Source of the DNA: Microbacterium sp. Marseille-Q6648
Lineage (GTDB): Bacteria; Actinomycetota; Actinomycetes; Actinomycetales; Microbacteriaceae
NCBI RefSeq assembly: GCF_943181415.1
Contig: NZ_CALPBZ010000006.1
Coordinates: forward strand, 124,001 to 188,000
Reading direction: 5' to 3'
DNA length: 64,000 nt
Part shown: positions 10,560-17,983 of the stretch, one piece after another
Layout: the number at the start of each line of letters is the position of its first letter
Position numbering within the stretch: the first letter of the stretch is position 1
The notes under the pieces: model-generated
Databases searched by the model: none
Seen by the model: only the letters and a program-made list of their open reading frames with translations
What the model was told of the DNA's origin: nothing
Translations under genes and position numbers: made by a program

Positions 10560-11273
10560 TCACACCACGGTCGTTCCCAGCAGGGTTCCGATCGCCCAGG
10601 TCACGGCGAGGGCGAGCGCCCCGCCGACCACCAGCCGCATCACCGCGCGGCCGACCGGAGCGTCGCCCAGACGTGCCGAGACGGTGCCCGTCACGGCCAG
10701 CGCCACCACCACCGCGACGAACGTGATCGGCACCCGCAGCCCGGGCGGCGGGAGCAGGATCGCCAGCAGGGGAAGAAGCGCTCCCAGCGTGAAGGCGACC
10801 GCCGAAGACAGGGCCGCCTGCCATGGGCTGACCAGGTCGTCGCGATCGATGTGCAGCTCCACCTCGAGGTGTGCGGCGAGGGCATCGTGCGCGGTGAGCT
10901 CCTCTGCCACGACCCGCGCCGTCGCCTCGCTCAGACCCCGCTGGCGGTAGAACTCGGCGAGTTCGGCGAGCTCTTCGTCCGGCTGCTCGCGCAGCTCGCG
11001 CTCCTCCTTCGCGATGAGCGCCCGCTCGGTGTCGCGCTGGCTGCTCACCGAGACGTACTCGCCGAGGGCCATCGAGATCGCCCCACCGACGACGCCGGCG
11101 ACACCGGCGGCCAGGATCGCGGAGATCTCGGTCGTGGCCCCCGCGACACCGACCACCAACGCGGCCACCGAGACGATGCCGTCGTTGGCGCCGAGGACGC
11201 CCGCGCGCAGCCAGTTCAGACGCTGACCGATGCCGCCGAGATGCGTCTCTCCGGCGTGGGTGGGCTCCCTCAT
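10560..11273 (-). CDS. VIT1/CCC1 family transporter
   Basis: This encodes a protein of about 237 residues from the vacuolar iron transporter family, which moves Fe or Mn across membranes. The signature is GANDGIVSVAALVVGVAGA in the first membrane segment, followed by GGAISMALGEYVSVSSQRD, then a charged Glu-rich central segment (about 85-145) that in this family binds metal, and three C-terminal membrane segments. I placed the start at ATG 11273; a TTG at 11285 with GGAG 9 nt upstream would add four residues and is equally plausible. It is convergent with the gyr operon. Metal specificity cannot be read from sequence. Confidence 0.9.
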   Translation of the reverse strand: MREPTHAGETHLGGIGQRLNWLRAGVLGANDGIVSVAALVVGVAGATTEISAILAAGVAGVVGGAISMALGEYVSVSSQRDTERALIAKEERELREQPDEELAELAEFYRQRGLSEATARVVAEELTAHDALAAHLEVELHIDRDDLVSPWQAALSSAVAFTLGALLPLLAILLPPPGLRVPITFVAVVVALAVTGTVSARLGDAPVGRAVMRLVVGGALALAVTWAIGTLLGTTVV

Positions 11274-11313
11274 GCGCTCAGTCAACCACCGCGGCTCCGG
11301 CCCGGCGCCACGA

Positions 11314-11343
11314 TTCGAGAATCCGCGCCGATTCGGGTAAAGT
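11314..11343 (+). promoter_or_regulatory. Possible promoter of the tRNA-Ile/tRNA-Ala pair
   Basis: TTCGAG (11314-11319) and TAAAGT (11338-11343) are 18 bp apart, ending 36 bp before the tRNA-Ile 5' end. The -35 is poor and the -10 reasonable. Confidence 0.4.
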
Positions 11344-11379
11344 CTTGGAGGTTGCCGACGCCCCCGCGTCGCAGCAGAC

Positions 11380-11453
11380 GGGGCTATAGCTCAGGCGGTT
11401 AGAGCGCTTCACTGATAATGAAGAGGTCCCAGGTTCAAGTCCTGGTAGCCCCA
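11380..11453 (+). tRNA. tRNA-Ile (GAT anticodon)
   Basis: The 74-nt cloverleaf has acceptor arms GGGGCTA (11380-11386) and TAGCCCC (11446-11452) plus discriminator A. The anticodon loop reads CTGATAA in a CTTCA/TGAAG stem region, giving GAT, and the T-arm contains GGTTCAAGTCC. No 3' CCA is encoded. tRNA-Ala follows after 12 nt, so the pair is probably co-transcribed. Confidence 0.97.
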
Positions 11454-11465
11454 CACGTAAGCCCC

Positions 11466-11538
11466 GGGGCCTTAGCTCAGTTGGTAGAGCGCCTGCTTTG
11501 CAAGCAGGATGTCAGGAGTTCGAATCTCCTAGGCTCCA
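11466..11538 (+). tRNA. tRNA-Ala (TGC anticodon)
   Basis: The 73-nt cloverleaf has acceptor arms GGGGCCT (11466-11472) and AGGCTCC (11531-11537), discriminator A, the anticodon stem-loop CCTGCTTTGCAAGCAGG with TGC, and the T-loop GTTCGAATC. No CCA is encoded. Confidence 0.97.
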
Positions 11539-11552
11539 CTCCCCGCCTCCGC

Positions 11553-12026
11553 TCAGGAGGCCTCTTGCGAGATGTCGGCCACGGTCGCGCCGTACGCCGC
11601 GATGAGCGCGTCCGCGTCGACGAAGAGACTGAAGCCGTGGGCTCCGGCTCCCATCGCGATCCGCTCGCCGACGATCCGCTCGTCGGCGTAGACCGGCCAG
11701 TCGTGGGTGCTGCCGATCGGCACGATCGTTCCGCGCTCGTAGCCGGTGGCCTCGAGGGCCCGCTCGGGTTCGGGCAGTCGCAGCTTGTTGACGCCGACGA
11801 CCGCCCGCAACTTCGGCCACGAGATGGCGCGATCTCCGGGGACGAGGGCGAAGAGGTAGGTGTCGTCGCTGCGCTTGACCACGAGCGTCTTCACGATGCC
11901 CGAGGGGTGGACGCCGAGAAGCGCCGCCGCCTCGGGAAGACTGTCCGCGACCGGGCGCTCTCGCACCTCGATCGCCAGTCCCCGGGCGGCGGCGGCTTCG
12001 TTGACCCGATGAAGCGGATCAGGCAT
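11553..12026 (-). CDS. YbaK/EbsC-type aminoacyl-tRNA deacylase
   Basis: This encodes a 157-residue single-domain protein of the YbaK/ProX editing family, which hydrolyses mischarged tRNAs such as Cys- or Ala-tRNA(Pro). The conserved core is GVHPSGIVKTLVVK, containing the catalytic-region lysine, with later GSTHDWPVYADERIVGE and the glycine-rich MGAGAHGFSLFVDADAL. Its length matches the stand-alone family. The ATG at 12026 overlaps the preceding gene by 8 nt, so the two minus-strand genes form a coupled pair. Substrate preference cannot be told from the sequence. Confidence 0.88.
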   Translation of the reverse strand: MPDPLHRVNEAAAARGLAIEVRERPVADSLPEAAALLGVHPSGIVKTLVVKRSDDTYLFALVPGDRAISWPKLRAVVGVNKLRLPEPERALEATGYERGTIVPIGSTHDWPVYADERIVGERIAMGAGAHGFSLFVDADALIAAYGATVADISQEAS

Positions 12027-12597
12027 CCGGTGCGCGCAGCGGGTCGTCCGCCACCCACAGCTCGTCGTCGGCGCGCAGTGTCTGCCACGCGGCGTAGAGG
12101 ACCCCGGCTGCGGCGGCGACGCCGAGGATGATCGCGATCACGCCACCGGCGCCGATCCCGTCACGTCCCGAGTCGGTGTGCAGCTTGCGCGACAGGTTCT
12201 TCGTCGCCTGCTTGGAGTACTTGTCGGCCTTCTTGGCGTACTTGCCGCGGTCGAGTTCGAAGCCCTTGCCCTTGGCCAGGCGGGCGCGGGTGTCGTTCGC
12301 GGCATCCCAGACCGACATCGCGCTGCCGACGACGGTGCCCGCGGTGGGGACGACCTTGTCGGCGAGGACGTGCTTGGAGAAGGCGACGCTGCGGTCGACG
12401 TAGGGTGCGGCGTACTTGTCGTAGCCGTGCTTGACGGTCGGACCCAGGTCCTCGCGACCGTAGGTGCCCAGCTGGCGTCCCGCCTCGCGGGCGACGGCTC
12501 CGGCCTCGCCGACCAGGATCTGCTGCGACTCCCAAAGATTGTTGGCCTGCTTCTGCAGCTTACGGAGTTGCTTCTTGCGCTTGCGGCTCAGGCTCAC
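12019..12597 (-). CDS. Conserved hypothetical membrane-anchored protein, DNA-helper-like
   Basis: This encodes about 192 residues. The N-terminus is extremely basic (SLSRKRKKQLRKLQKQ), the centre is helical and charged with several KYAKKADKYSKQ-like stretches, and one membrane segment lies near 150-172 (IAIILGVAAAAGVLYAAW), followed by an acidic tail. I chose the GTG at 12597 because GGGAGGGC stands 5-8 nt before it; an open frame extends far upstream but runs antisense to ppi. I do not recognise the family beyond similarity to hypothetical proteins of Microbacteriaceae. It is coupled to the downstream deacylase by an 8-nt overlap and divergent from ppi. Confidence 0.8.
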   Translation of the reverse strand: MSLSRKRKKQLRKLQKQANNLWESQQILVGEAGAVAREAGRQLGTYGREDLGPTVKHGYDKYAAPYVDRSVAFSKHVLADKVVPTAGTVVGSAMSVWDAANDTRARLAKGKGFELDRGKYAKKADKYSKQATKNLSRKLHTDSGRDGIGAGGVIAIILGVAAAAGVLYAAWQTLRADDELWVADDPLRAPDA

Positions 12598-12693
12598 AAT
12601 GCCCTCCCAGGGTGTGGGGATGTCGGATTCCCCATCTTGCCAGACCATCTCTGTCGCGGGAGGGGTTGCGACGAACTCTGAGACAATGTACGC

Positions 12694-13266
12694 ATGCCGA
12701 TTCACACTGCTGTCGCCACGTTCCACACCAATCACGGCGACATCGTCGTCAACCTCTTCGGAGACCACGCCCCCCGAACCGTCCAGAACTTCATCGGCCT
12801 CGCCGACGGTTCGGGCTCGTGGACGCACCCCGCGACGGGCAAGCCCGGCGAGGGTCCGCTCTACAAGGACGTCATCTTCCACCGCATCATCAGCGGCTTC
12901 ATGATCCAGGGCGGCGACCCGCTCGGCCAGGGCACCGGCGGACCGGGCTACAACTTCAACGACGAGATCAGCCCCGAGCTGACCTTCACCGAGCCTTACA
13001 AGCTGGCCATGGCCAACGCGGGGCTCCGCCGCAATTCGATCACCGGCAAGGCCGAGGGCACCAACGGCTCGCAGTTCTTCATCACCGTTCCCGGCCAGGG
13101 CGGCCGCGGACCCGAGTGGCTGCAGGGCAAGCACACGATCTTCGGCGAGGTCGCCGACGACGCCTCGAAGGCCGTCGTCGACGCGATCGCCGAGGTTCCC
13201 ACCGCCGCCGGCGACCGCCCCCTCGAGCCGGTGGTCATCGAGTCCATCGACATCGCCACGGTCTGA
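12694..13266 (+). CDS. Peptidyl-prolyl cis-trans isomerase (cyclophilin)
   Basis: This encodes a 190-residue cytoplasmic cyclophilin that speeds proline isomerisation during folding. The catalytic signature is clear: FHRIISGFMIQGGDP with the active-site arginine, NGSQFFIT, and a final LQGKHTIFGEV. There is no signal peptide. Length and sequence match PpiA-type enzymes found near dnaA in actinobacteria. ATG 12694 is preceded at 6 nt by GACAAT, a weak -10, so a leaderless message is possible but less clear than elsewhere. The rhomboid gene starts 14 nt after the stop. Confidence 0.95.
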   Translation: MPIHTAVATFHTNHGDIVVNLFGDHAPRTVQNFIGLADGSGSWTHPATGKPGEGPLYKDVIFHRIISGFMIQGGDPLGQGTGGPGYNFNDEISPELTFTEPYKLAMANAGLRRNSITGKAEGTNGSQFFITVPGQGGRGPEWLQGKHTIFGEVADDASKAVVDAIAEVPTAAGDRPLEPVVIESIDIATV

Positions 13267-13280
13267 CAGGACCGGGGCGC

Positions 13281-14162
13281 GTGACCACCGACGATTTCCG
13301 TCGCAACCGAGAGAACTTCTGCTACCGGCATCCCGACCGTCAGAGCTTCGTGCTCTGCCAGCGGTGCCTCCGTACGATCTGCCCCGAGTGCCAGACCCCG
13401 GCGGCCGTCGGCGTGATCTGCCCCGAGTGCCTGCAGGCGCAGCAGAAGAACCAGTCTCCCGCGCAGCGTAAGGCGGAGCGTCGGTGGTCACGCCCCCGCG
13501 TACTGGCCGCGACGTCGGATGGACGGCCGGTCGTCAGTTACGCGATCATCGCGATCACGGCGCTGGCGTTCCTCATCGGCCTGGTCCCCGGCGCCGGGCC
13601 GGTCGTGCAGGGCGCCCTTCTCTTCTGGGCGCCGGCGCTCTACCCGGATCTCACCGGAGCCTTCCAGCCGTGGCGGCTTCTCACCGTCGCGCTCGTGCAC
13701 TCCGGGTTCTGGCACGTCGGCCTCAACATGCTGGCGCTGTGGCTGCTCGGACGCAGCCTCGAACCGCTGCTGGGCAGATGGCGTTTCCTCACCCTCTACC
13801 TGATGGGTGCGCTGGGCGGTTCGGTCGCCGTCGCGCTGCTGTCGTTCACCACGCAGGTCGTGGGGGCCTCCGGTGCGATCTTCGCCCTCTTCGGCGCGAT
13901 GCTGGTGATCGGCCGGCACCTCGGCGCGAACATCACCGGCATCGCCATCATCCTCGGCATCAACCTGGTGATCGGATTCATCCCGGGCTTCAACGTGTCG
14001 TGGCAGGCGCACATCGGCGGACTCGTCACCGGCGCGCTCGTGGGCCTCATCTTCGCCCGCACCCGCTCGGTGCGCCGTCGCCGCCTGCAGATCGCGCTGC
14101 TCGCCGCGCTGGGTGCAGCGCTCGTGGGGTTGCTTCTCGTGCCCCCGCTGCTGTTCTTCTGA
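13281..14162 (+). CDS. Rhomboid family intramembrane serine protease with N-terminal zinc-finger-like segment
   Basis: This encodes about 293 residues. The rhomboid domain has the catalytic pair S197 (in VVGASGAIF) and H244 (in WQAHIGG), with six membrane segments from about 85 to 290, so it should cleave membrane proteins within the bilayer. Residues 14-50 carry C14, H17, C26, C29, C34, C37, C47 and C50, a B-box-like metal-binding pattern usual in actinobacterial rhomboids. I chose GTG 13281, 14 nt after ppi, where the Cys-rich head begins; the open frame upstream is antisense noise. Substrates are unknown. Confidence 0.93.
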   Translation: MTTDDFRRNRENFCYRHPDRQSFVLCQRCLRTICPECQTPAAVGVICPECLQAQQKNQSPAQRKAERRWSRPRVLAATSDGRPVVSYAIIAITALAFLIGLVPGAGPVVQGALLFWAPALYPDLTGAFQPWRLLTVALVHSGFWHVGLNMLALWLLGRSLEPLLGRWRFLTLYLMGALGGSVAVALLSFTTQVVGASGAIFALFGAMLVIGRHLGANITGIAIILGINLVIGFIPGFNVSWQAHIGGLVTGALVGLIFARTRSVRRRRLQIALLAALGAALVGLLLVPPLLFF

Positions 14163-14194
14163 CAGGAATTACACGCGTGTGATTCATCCCCAGG

Positions 14195-14215
14195 TGTGGA
14201 TGAACCTGTGGATAA
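14195..14215 (-). promoter_or_regulatory. Isolated DnaA-box pair 12 bp apart
   Basis: TGTGGATAA (14207-14215) is a perfect DnaA box on the minus strand, and TGTGGATGA (14195-14203) is a one-mismatch copy exactly 12 bp away. They lie in the short spacer between the convergent rhomboid and crgA genes, about 12 kb from oriC. Confidence 0.7.
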
Positions 14216-14234
14216 CTCCGCAGCGCGCACCAAT

Positions 14235-14272
14235 GACGAGAGCGCAGGACCCGAAAGCCCTGCGCTCTCGTC
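14235..14272. terminator. Bidirectional terminator hairpin
   Basis: GACGAGAGCGCAGG (14235-14248) and CCTGCGCTCTCGTC (14259-14272) form a perfect 14-bp stem with a 10-nt loop between the convergent rhomboid and crgA genes. Confidence 0.8.
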
Positions 14273-14287
14273 GCTCGTACCGCTGGA

Positions 14288-14524
14288 CTACCGCCAGCGC
14301 GTGGTCATGAGGAAGCCGATGAAGGCGATGCCGAAGCCGATCACGAGGTTCCAGGCGTCGATGCCGGGGATCGGATACTGCATGCCGCTCAGGTAGAAGA
14401 CCAGCACCCACACCAGCCCGACGAGCATGAGCCCGATCATGATCGGCTTGAACCACACCGGGTTGGGGGCGGCTTCGCCCTCTGCGCGCTCCACGAGCTC
14501 GTCGTCATTGCCTGGTCGTGCCAT
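14288..14524 (-). CDS. crgA: Cell division protein CrgA
   Basis: This encodes a 78-residue membrane protein of the actinobacterial septation regulator family, which interacts with FtsZ and septal wall enzymes. It has a short charged head, then two membrane segments (about 28-50 and 57-76) joined by a loop, as in CrgA, and ends TTRWR. CrgA normally lies near the pknB cluster, as here. I chose ATG 14524 rather than an upstream start because the upstream codons fall on promoter DNA. TAGACT 7 nt before the ATG suggests a leaderless transcript. Confidence 0.92.
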   Translation of the reverse strand: MARPGNDDELVERAEGEAAPNPVWFKPIMIGLMLVGLVWVLVFYLSGMQYPIPGIDAWNLVIGFGIAFIGFLMTTRWR

Positions 14525-14531
14525 GCCGAAC

Positions 14532-14537
14532 AGTCTA
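14532..14537 (-). promoter_or_regulatory. -10 element predicting leaderless crgA mRNA
   Basis: On the minus strand TAGACT is followed by 7 nt and the crgA ATG. No ribosome binding site fits in the gap. Confidence 0.55.
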
Positions 14538-14567
14538 ACTGCCAGCAAGCGCGAAACATGTGCTGAC

Positions 14568-14573
14568 TAGAAT
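14568..14573 (+). promoter_or_regulatory. -10 element predicting leaderless sortase mRNA
   Basis: TAGAAT is followed by 6 nt (CCCCCT) and the sortase GTG. The gap is all pyrimidine and cannot hold a ribosome binding site. Confidence 0.6.
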
Positions 14574-14579
14574 CCCCCT

Positions 14580-15401
14580 GTGTCCCACGCCACGAGTGAC
14601 CACACGGCCCGCCGCCGGTCCGCTCGACGCGCCGACGGGTCGCCGCCGCGTCGCCGGGTCTCGGTCGTGGGCGTCTTCGGCGAGCTGCTCATCACCGCGG
14701 GCGTGCTGGTGTTCCTCTACGTCGGATGGCAGCTGTGGCTGGGCGATGTCATCTACGGCGCGCAGGCCAACGCCGAAGGTGCTGAGCTCAGCGAGACGTG
14801 GGCCGAGCAGTACGAGCCGACCGAGCCGGCGCCGAGCGCGACGCCCGACGACACCGCCGAGGCCGAGGCCGAGGCCGAGCCCGCGGCGGTCGAGCCTGTC
14901 GTGCTGCCCGAGCCGCAGGGCACCGAGGACTTCGCGGTCATGCGCGTCCCCCGCTTCGGCGACGACTACGCCGTGACGATGGCCGGCGGTGTCACCCGCG
15001 CGGGCACCCTCGACCGCGCGCGGATCGGCCACTACCCGGGCTCGAAGATGCCCGGCGAGGTCGGCAACTTCGCCGTCGCCGCCCACCGCACCACGTACGG
15101 CGCACCGTTCAACCGCATCGCGGAGCTTCGCGTCGGTGACGCGATCGTCGTCGAGACCGAGGCCGGCTGGTACACCTACCGCTTCCGCACGCTCGAGTAC
15201 GTCACACCCGACGAGGTGGAGGTCCTCCTCCCCGTCCCGCAAGAGATGGACGCCCCCGCGGGCACCAGGTACCTGACCATGACCAGCTGCAGTCCTCTCT
15301 ACTCCCTCGCCGAGCGGATCGTCGCGTACAGCGTGTTCGAGTCCTTCACACCCCGCTCGGACGGACCACCCTCCTCGCTCATCGACGCGGCGGGCGCCTG
15401 A
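14580..15401 (+). CDS. Class E sortase
   Basis: This encodes a 273-residue membrane-anchored transpeptidase that joins surface proteins to the cell wall or builds pili. A membrane anchor lies near 28-52, then an Ala/Glu-rich linker (about 60-110), then the sortase barrel with catalytic H169 (AVAAHRTTYG), C237 (TMTSCSP) and R246 (AERIVAY). The TMTSCSP motif and this neighbourhood point to class E. The start is GTG 14580, predicted to be the mRNA 5' end. The stop overlaps the start of the next small gene as TGATG. No sorting substrate is visible nearby. Confidence 0.92.
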   Translation: MSHATSDHTARRRSARRADGSPPRRRVSVVGVFGELLITAGVLVFLYVGWQLWLGDVIYGAQANAEGAELSETWAEQYEPTEPAPSATPDDTAEAEAEAEPAAVEPVVLPEPQGTEDFAVMRVPRFGDDYAVTMAGGVTRAGTLDRARIGHYPGSKMPGEVGNFAVAAHRTTYGAPFNRIAELRVGDAIVVETEAGWYTYRFRTLEYVTPDEVEVLLPVPQEMDAPAGTRYLTMTSCSPLYSLAERIVAYSVFESFTPRSDGPPSSLIDAAGA

Positions 15402-15556
15402 TGTACGCGGCGCTGTGGCGGGTGCTCCCCGGACCCTGGTGGGTGCGGGTCCTCATCCTGCTCGTGCTCATCGCGGCCGTGCTGTACGGACTGTTCTTCT
15501 ACGCCTTCCCCTGGGTGAGCGAGTTCGTCAACCCGCAAGAGGTCACCGTCGAGTGA
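15401..15556 (+). CDS. Small membrane protein (51 aa) between sortase and amidotransferase
   Basis: This short frame encodes 51 residues: MYAALWRVLPGPWWVRVLIL followed by a hydrophobic stretch and a short polar tail ending VTVE. One membrane segment covers about residues 14-40. It overlaps the sortase stop by 1 nt and the next gene by 4 nt (GTGA), so it is embedded in the operon, which supports a real gene. I cannot assign a function; a helper for the sortase is a guess from position. Confidence 0.8.
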   Translation: MYAALWRVLPGPWWVRVLILLVLIAAVLYGLFFYAFPWVSEFVNPQEVTVE

Positions 15557-16182
15557 TTGTCCCGCCGGTGCTGGTCGTCGACAACCACGACAGCTTCGTC
15601 CACACGCTCGTCGGCTACCTGCACGAGCTCGGTGCCGACACCGAGATGGTCGAGGCCGACAGCATCCTCGATCCGGATGCCGCTCTCGACGGTCGCCGCG
15701 GCATCCTCATCTCTCCCGGGCCCGGAACCCCCGCGGCGGCCGGTGCGTCGATCGCCGTCGTCCGCGCGGCCGCGCGGCGCGGCATCCCCCTGCTCGGTGT
15801 CTGTCTCGGGCACCAGGCCATCGCCGAGGCCTTCGGCGCCCGCGTCGACCACGCCCCGGAACTCATGCACGGCATCACCTCGGCCGTGCACCACGACGGG
15901 TCTGCGCTCTATGCAGGACTCCCCGATCCGTTCACGGCGACGCGGTACCACTCGCTGGCGGTCGTGCCCGAGACCGTGCCCCACGATCTGATCGTCACCG
16001 GCCGCACCGGCAGCGGTGTCATCATGGGCCTCGCGCACCGCACCCTGCCCATCGTGGGCGTGCAGTTCCACCCCGAGAGCGTGCTCACCGAGGGCGGACA
16101 TCTGCTGCTCGGCAACTGGCTGAGCCAGGCGGGCTATCCGGATGCCGCCGCGCGCGGCGCCCGGCTTCATCCGCGACGGTGA
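15553..16182 (+). CDS. pabA: Glutamine amidotransferase component of aminodeoxychorismate/anthranilate synthase
   Basis: This encodes a 209-residue class I glutamine amidotransferase that supplies ammonia to a chorismate-using synthase for folate or tryptophan. The triad is visible: C84 in LLGVCLGHQ, H173 and E175 in QFHPES. The N-terminal VLVVDNHDSFVHTLV is the TrpG/PabA signature. The GTG start at 15553 overlaps the preceding small gene by 4 nt. No synthase large subunit is adjacent, so PabA versus TrpG cannot be settled; genes at this locus beside pknB are usually annotated pabA-like. Its stop is only 3 nt from the convergent pknB stop. Confidence 0.88.
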   Translation: MIVPPVLVVDNHDSFVHTLVGYLHELGADTEMVEADSILDPDAALDGRRGILISPGPGTPAAAGASIAVVRAAARRGIPLLGVCLGHQAIAEAFGARVDHAPELMHGITSAVHHDGSALYAGLPDPFTATRYHSLAVVPETVPHDLIVTGRTGSGVIMGLAHRTLPIVGVQFHPESVLTEGGHLLLGNWLSQAGYPDAAARGARLHPRR

Positions 16183-16185
16183 GGC

Positions 16186-17880
16186 CTACTCTCCCGAGCA
16201 GAAGGTCAGCGTGATCGTCGAGCGCACCGGCACGTCTCCGGGAGCCAGCGACTGGCCCGACACGGTCGGCGGCGCCGACGCCGGGCACGCGGTGTCTTCT
16301 TCGGTCAGGACCTCGAGCCCCAGCGCCTCGAGCTCGCGCTGCGCGGCGTCGACGGTGTAGCCGCGGACGTCGTTGATCGCGATGCGGCCGGACGCGACGA
16401 TGAGGTTGACGGTCGTGCCTGCCGGGACCGAGATGCCCGGGCTCTGGTCGGCCGAGATGACGGTGCCCTCGGTGAGATCGGCGTCGTTCTGCCGGCGCAC
16501 CGAGCCCAGCGACAGCCCCGCGTCGGCGATCGCCTGTTCGGCGGCCTCCTGACCCAGGCCCTCGAGCGCGGGAACCGTGGCCATCTCCTGCCCCTCCGAC
16601 ACGAAGACGCGGACCTGCTGGCCGGGATTCACCGACTCCCCCGCTGCGGGGTCGGTGCGGATGACATTGCCGGCGGCGACCTCGGTGTTGGCCTCGTCGA
16701 TCCGGAACGACACCAGATCCTCGCCACCCAGCTCGCTGCTGGCGCGCTCGTACGTCATGCCCGTGACGTCGGGGACGATGCGGGCGATGCTCGGCACCTC
16801 GGCGCGCGGCTGGATGGAGAGCACCCAGAAGAGCATCGACACCAGGAGGACCGCCAGCAGTGCGACGCCGGTCCAGATCCACGCGACCGGGGGTCCGGGC
16901 TGCGTCCGCTTCATGGTCGTGTCGGTGGTCAGCTGCCGCAGCGACCGAGCCGTCTCGGCCGCCTGTCGCGGGTTCGGACCGTACAGCTCACTGGTCAGCG
17001 CGCCGAGCTGCCGCTTCGACGGAGCCTTGCCGTCGATGGCCGCGTCGAGCGACTCGCGGAACCCCGCAGCGTCCTGATAGCGCTGGAACGGATCCTTCGC
17101 CAGCGCGCGAAGCGCCACGGCGTCCATGGCGCGGGGCACCGACTCGTTGATCTCGGAGGGCGGCAGGGGCGCTTCGCTGACGTGCTGGTACGCCACCGCG
17201 ACCGGCGACTCACCGCGGAAGGGGGTGCGGCCGGCGAGCAACTCGTAGAGTACGACGCCGGTGGAATACAGGTCGGCGCGCCCGTCGACGGGCTCGCCCT
17301 TGGCCTGCTCGGGTGAGAAGTAGGCGGCGGTGCCGAGGATGGTCGTCGTCTCGGCGACGGTGGACGAGCTGTCCGACACCGCGCGGGCGATGCCGAAGTC
17401 CATGACCTTGACCTGGCCCGCGGGGGTGACCATGACGTTGCCGGGCTTGATGTCGCGGTGCACGACGCCGGCCCGGTGCGAATACTCGAGGGCCTCCAGG
17501 ATGCCGTCGACGTAGCGCGCGGCATCCGTGACCGGCACCGGTCCCTCGGCGATGATCTCCTTCAGCAGCCTGCCGCGAACGAGCTCCATGACGATGTACG
17601 GAACGGCGCGCACGGTACCGTCGGGGAGGGTTTCGGAGTCCTCTCCGGCGTCGTAGACCCGCACGATCGTGGGATGCGACATGCGGGACGCGGCCTGCGC
17701 TTCGAGACGGAACCGGGTGCGGAAGGCGTTGTCGCCGGCGAGCTCGCGGTCGAGGACCTTGATGGCCACCTCGCGGCCCAGCGTGAGGTCGTAGCCGCGG
17801 AACACCCGGGCCATGCCACCTCGGCCGATGGGCTCGTCGACGCGGTAACGCCCGCCGAGTACGCGCGGCTCAGCAGTCAC
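16186..17880 (-). CDS. pknB: Serine/threonine protein kinase PknB with PASTA domains
   Basis: This encodes a 564-residue transmembrane kinase that senses muropeptides or lipid II and controls wall synthesis and division. The kinase domain has the glycine loop at 18-24, K41, E60, the HRDIKPGN catalytic loop (141-148) and DFG (161-163). A membrane segment spans about 333-355. The outside carries three PASTA-like repeats (about 362-430, 431-497, 498-564); four is common in the family. The GTG start follows AGGGGGG. It is the last gene of the fhaA-to-pknB operon but has a 103-bp upstream gap with a possible own -10 (TAGTCT, 17913-17908) and a small hairpin. Confidence 0.96.
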   Translation of the reverse strand: MTAEPRVLGGRYRVDEPIGRGGMARVFRGYDLTLGREVAIKVLDRELAGDNAFRTRFRLEAQAASRMSHPTIVRVYDAGEDSETLPDGTVRAVPYIVMELVRGRLLKEIIAEGPVPVTDAARYVDGILEALEYSHRAGVVHRDIKPGNVMVTPAGQVKVMDFGIARAVSDSSSTVAETTTILGTAAYFSPEQAKGEPVDGRADLYSTGVVLYELLAGRTPFRGESPVAVAYQHVSEAPLPPSEINESVPRAMDAVALRALAKDPFQRYQDAAGFRESLDAAIDGKAPSKRQLGALTSELYGPNPRQAAETARSLRQLTTDTTMKRTQPGPPVAWIWTGVALLAVLLVSMLFWVLSIQPRAEVPSIARIVPDVTGMTYERASSELGGEDLVSFRIDEANTEVAAGNVIRTDPAAGESVNPGQQVRVFVSEGQEMATVPALEGLGQEAAEQAIADAGLSLGSVRRQNDADLTEGTVISADQSPGISVPAGTTVNLIVASGRIAINDVRGYTVDAAQRELEALGLEVLTEEDTACPASAPPTVSGQSLAPGDVPVRSTITLTFCSGE

Positions 17881-17890
17881 GAAAACCCCC

Positions 17891-17905
17891 CTGATGGAAC
17901 ATCAG
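17891..17905 (-). promoter_or_regulatory. Small hairpin just upstream of the pknB ribosome binding site
   Basis: CTGATG and CATCAG pair across a 3-nt loop, directly before the AGGGGGG ribosome binding site of pknB. It could modulate translation; this is a guess from position. Confidence 0.35.
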
Positions 17906-17983
17906 CCAGACTATCCGAGGGTCCAGGTCCTGGATGCCGGACTCCCCGGGGGCCGCCTGCCGGCGGTGACGGTTCGAGCCGGA

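Noticed and set aside
12598-13491. N-terminal extension of the minus-strand gene at 12019
   Set aside because: The long frame is antisense to ppi, and a GTG with a good ribosome binding site at 12597 gives a sensible protein.
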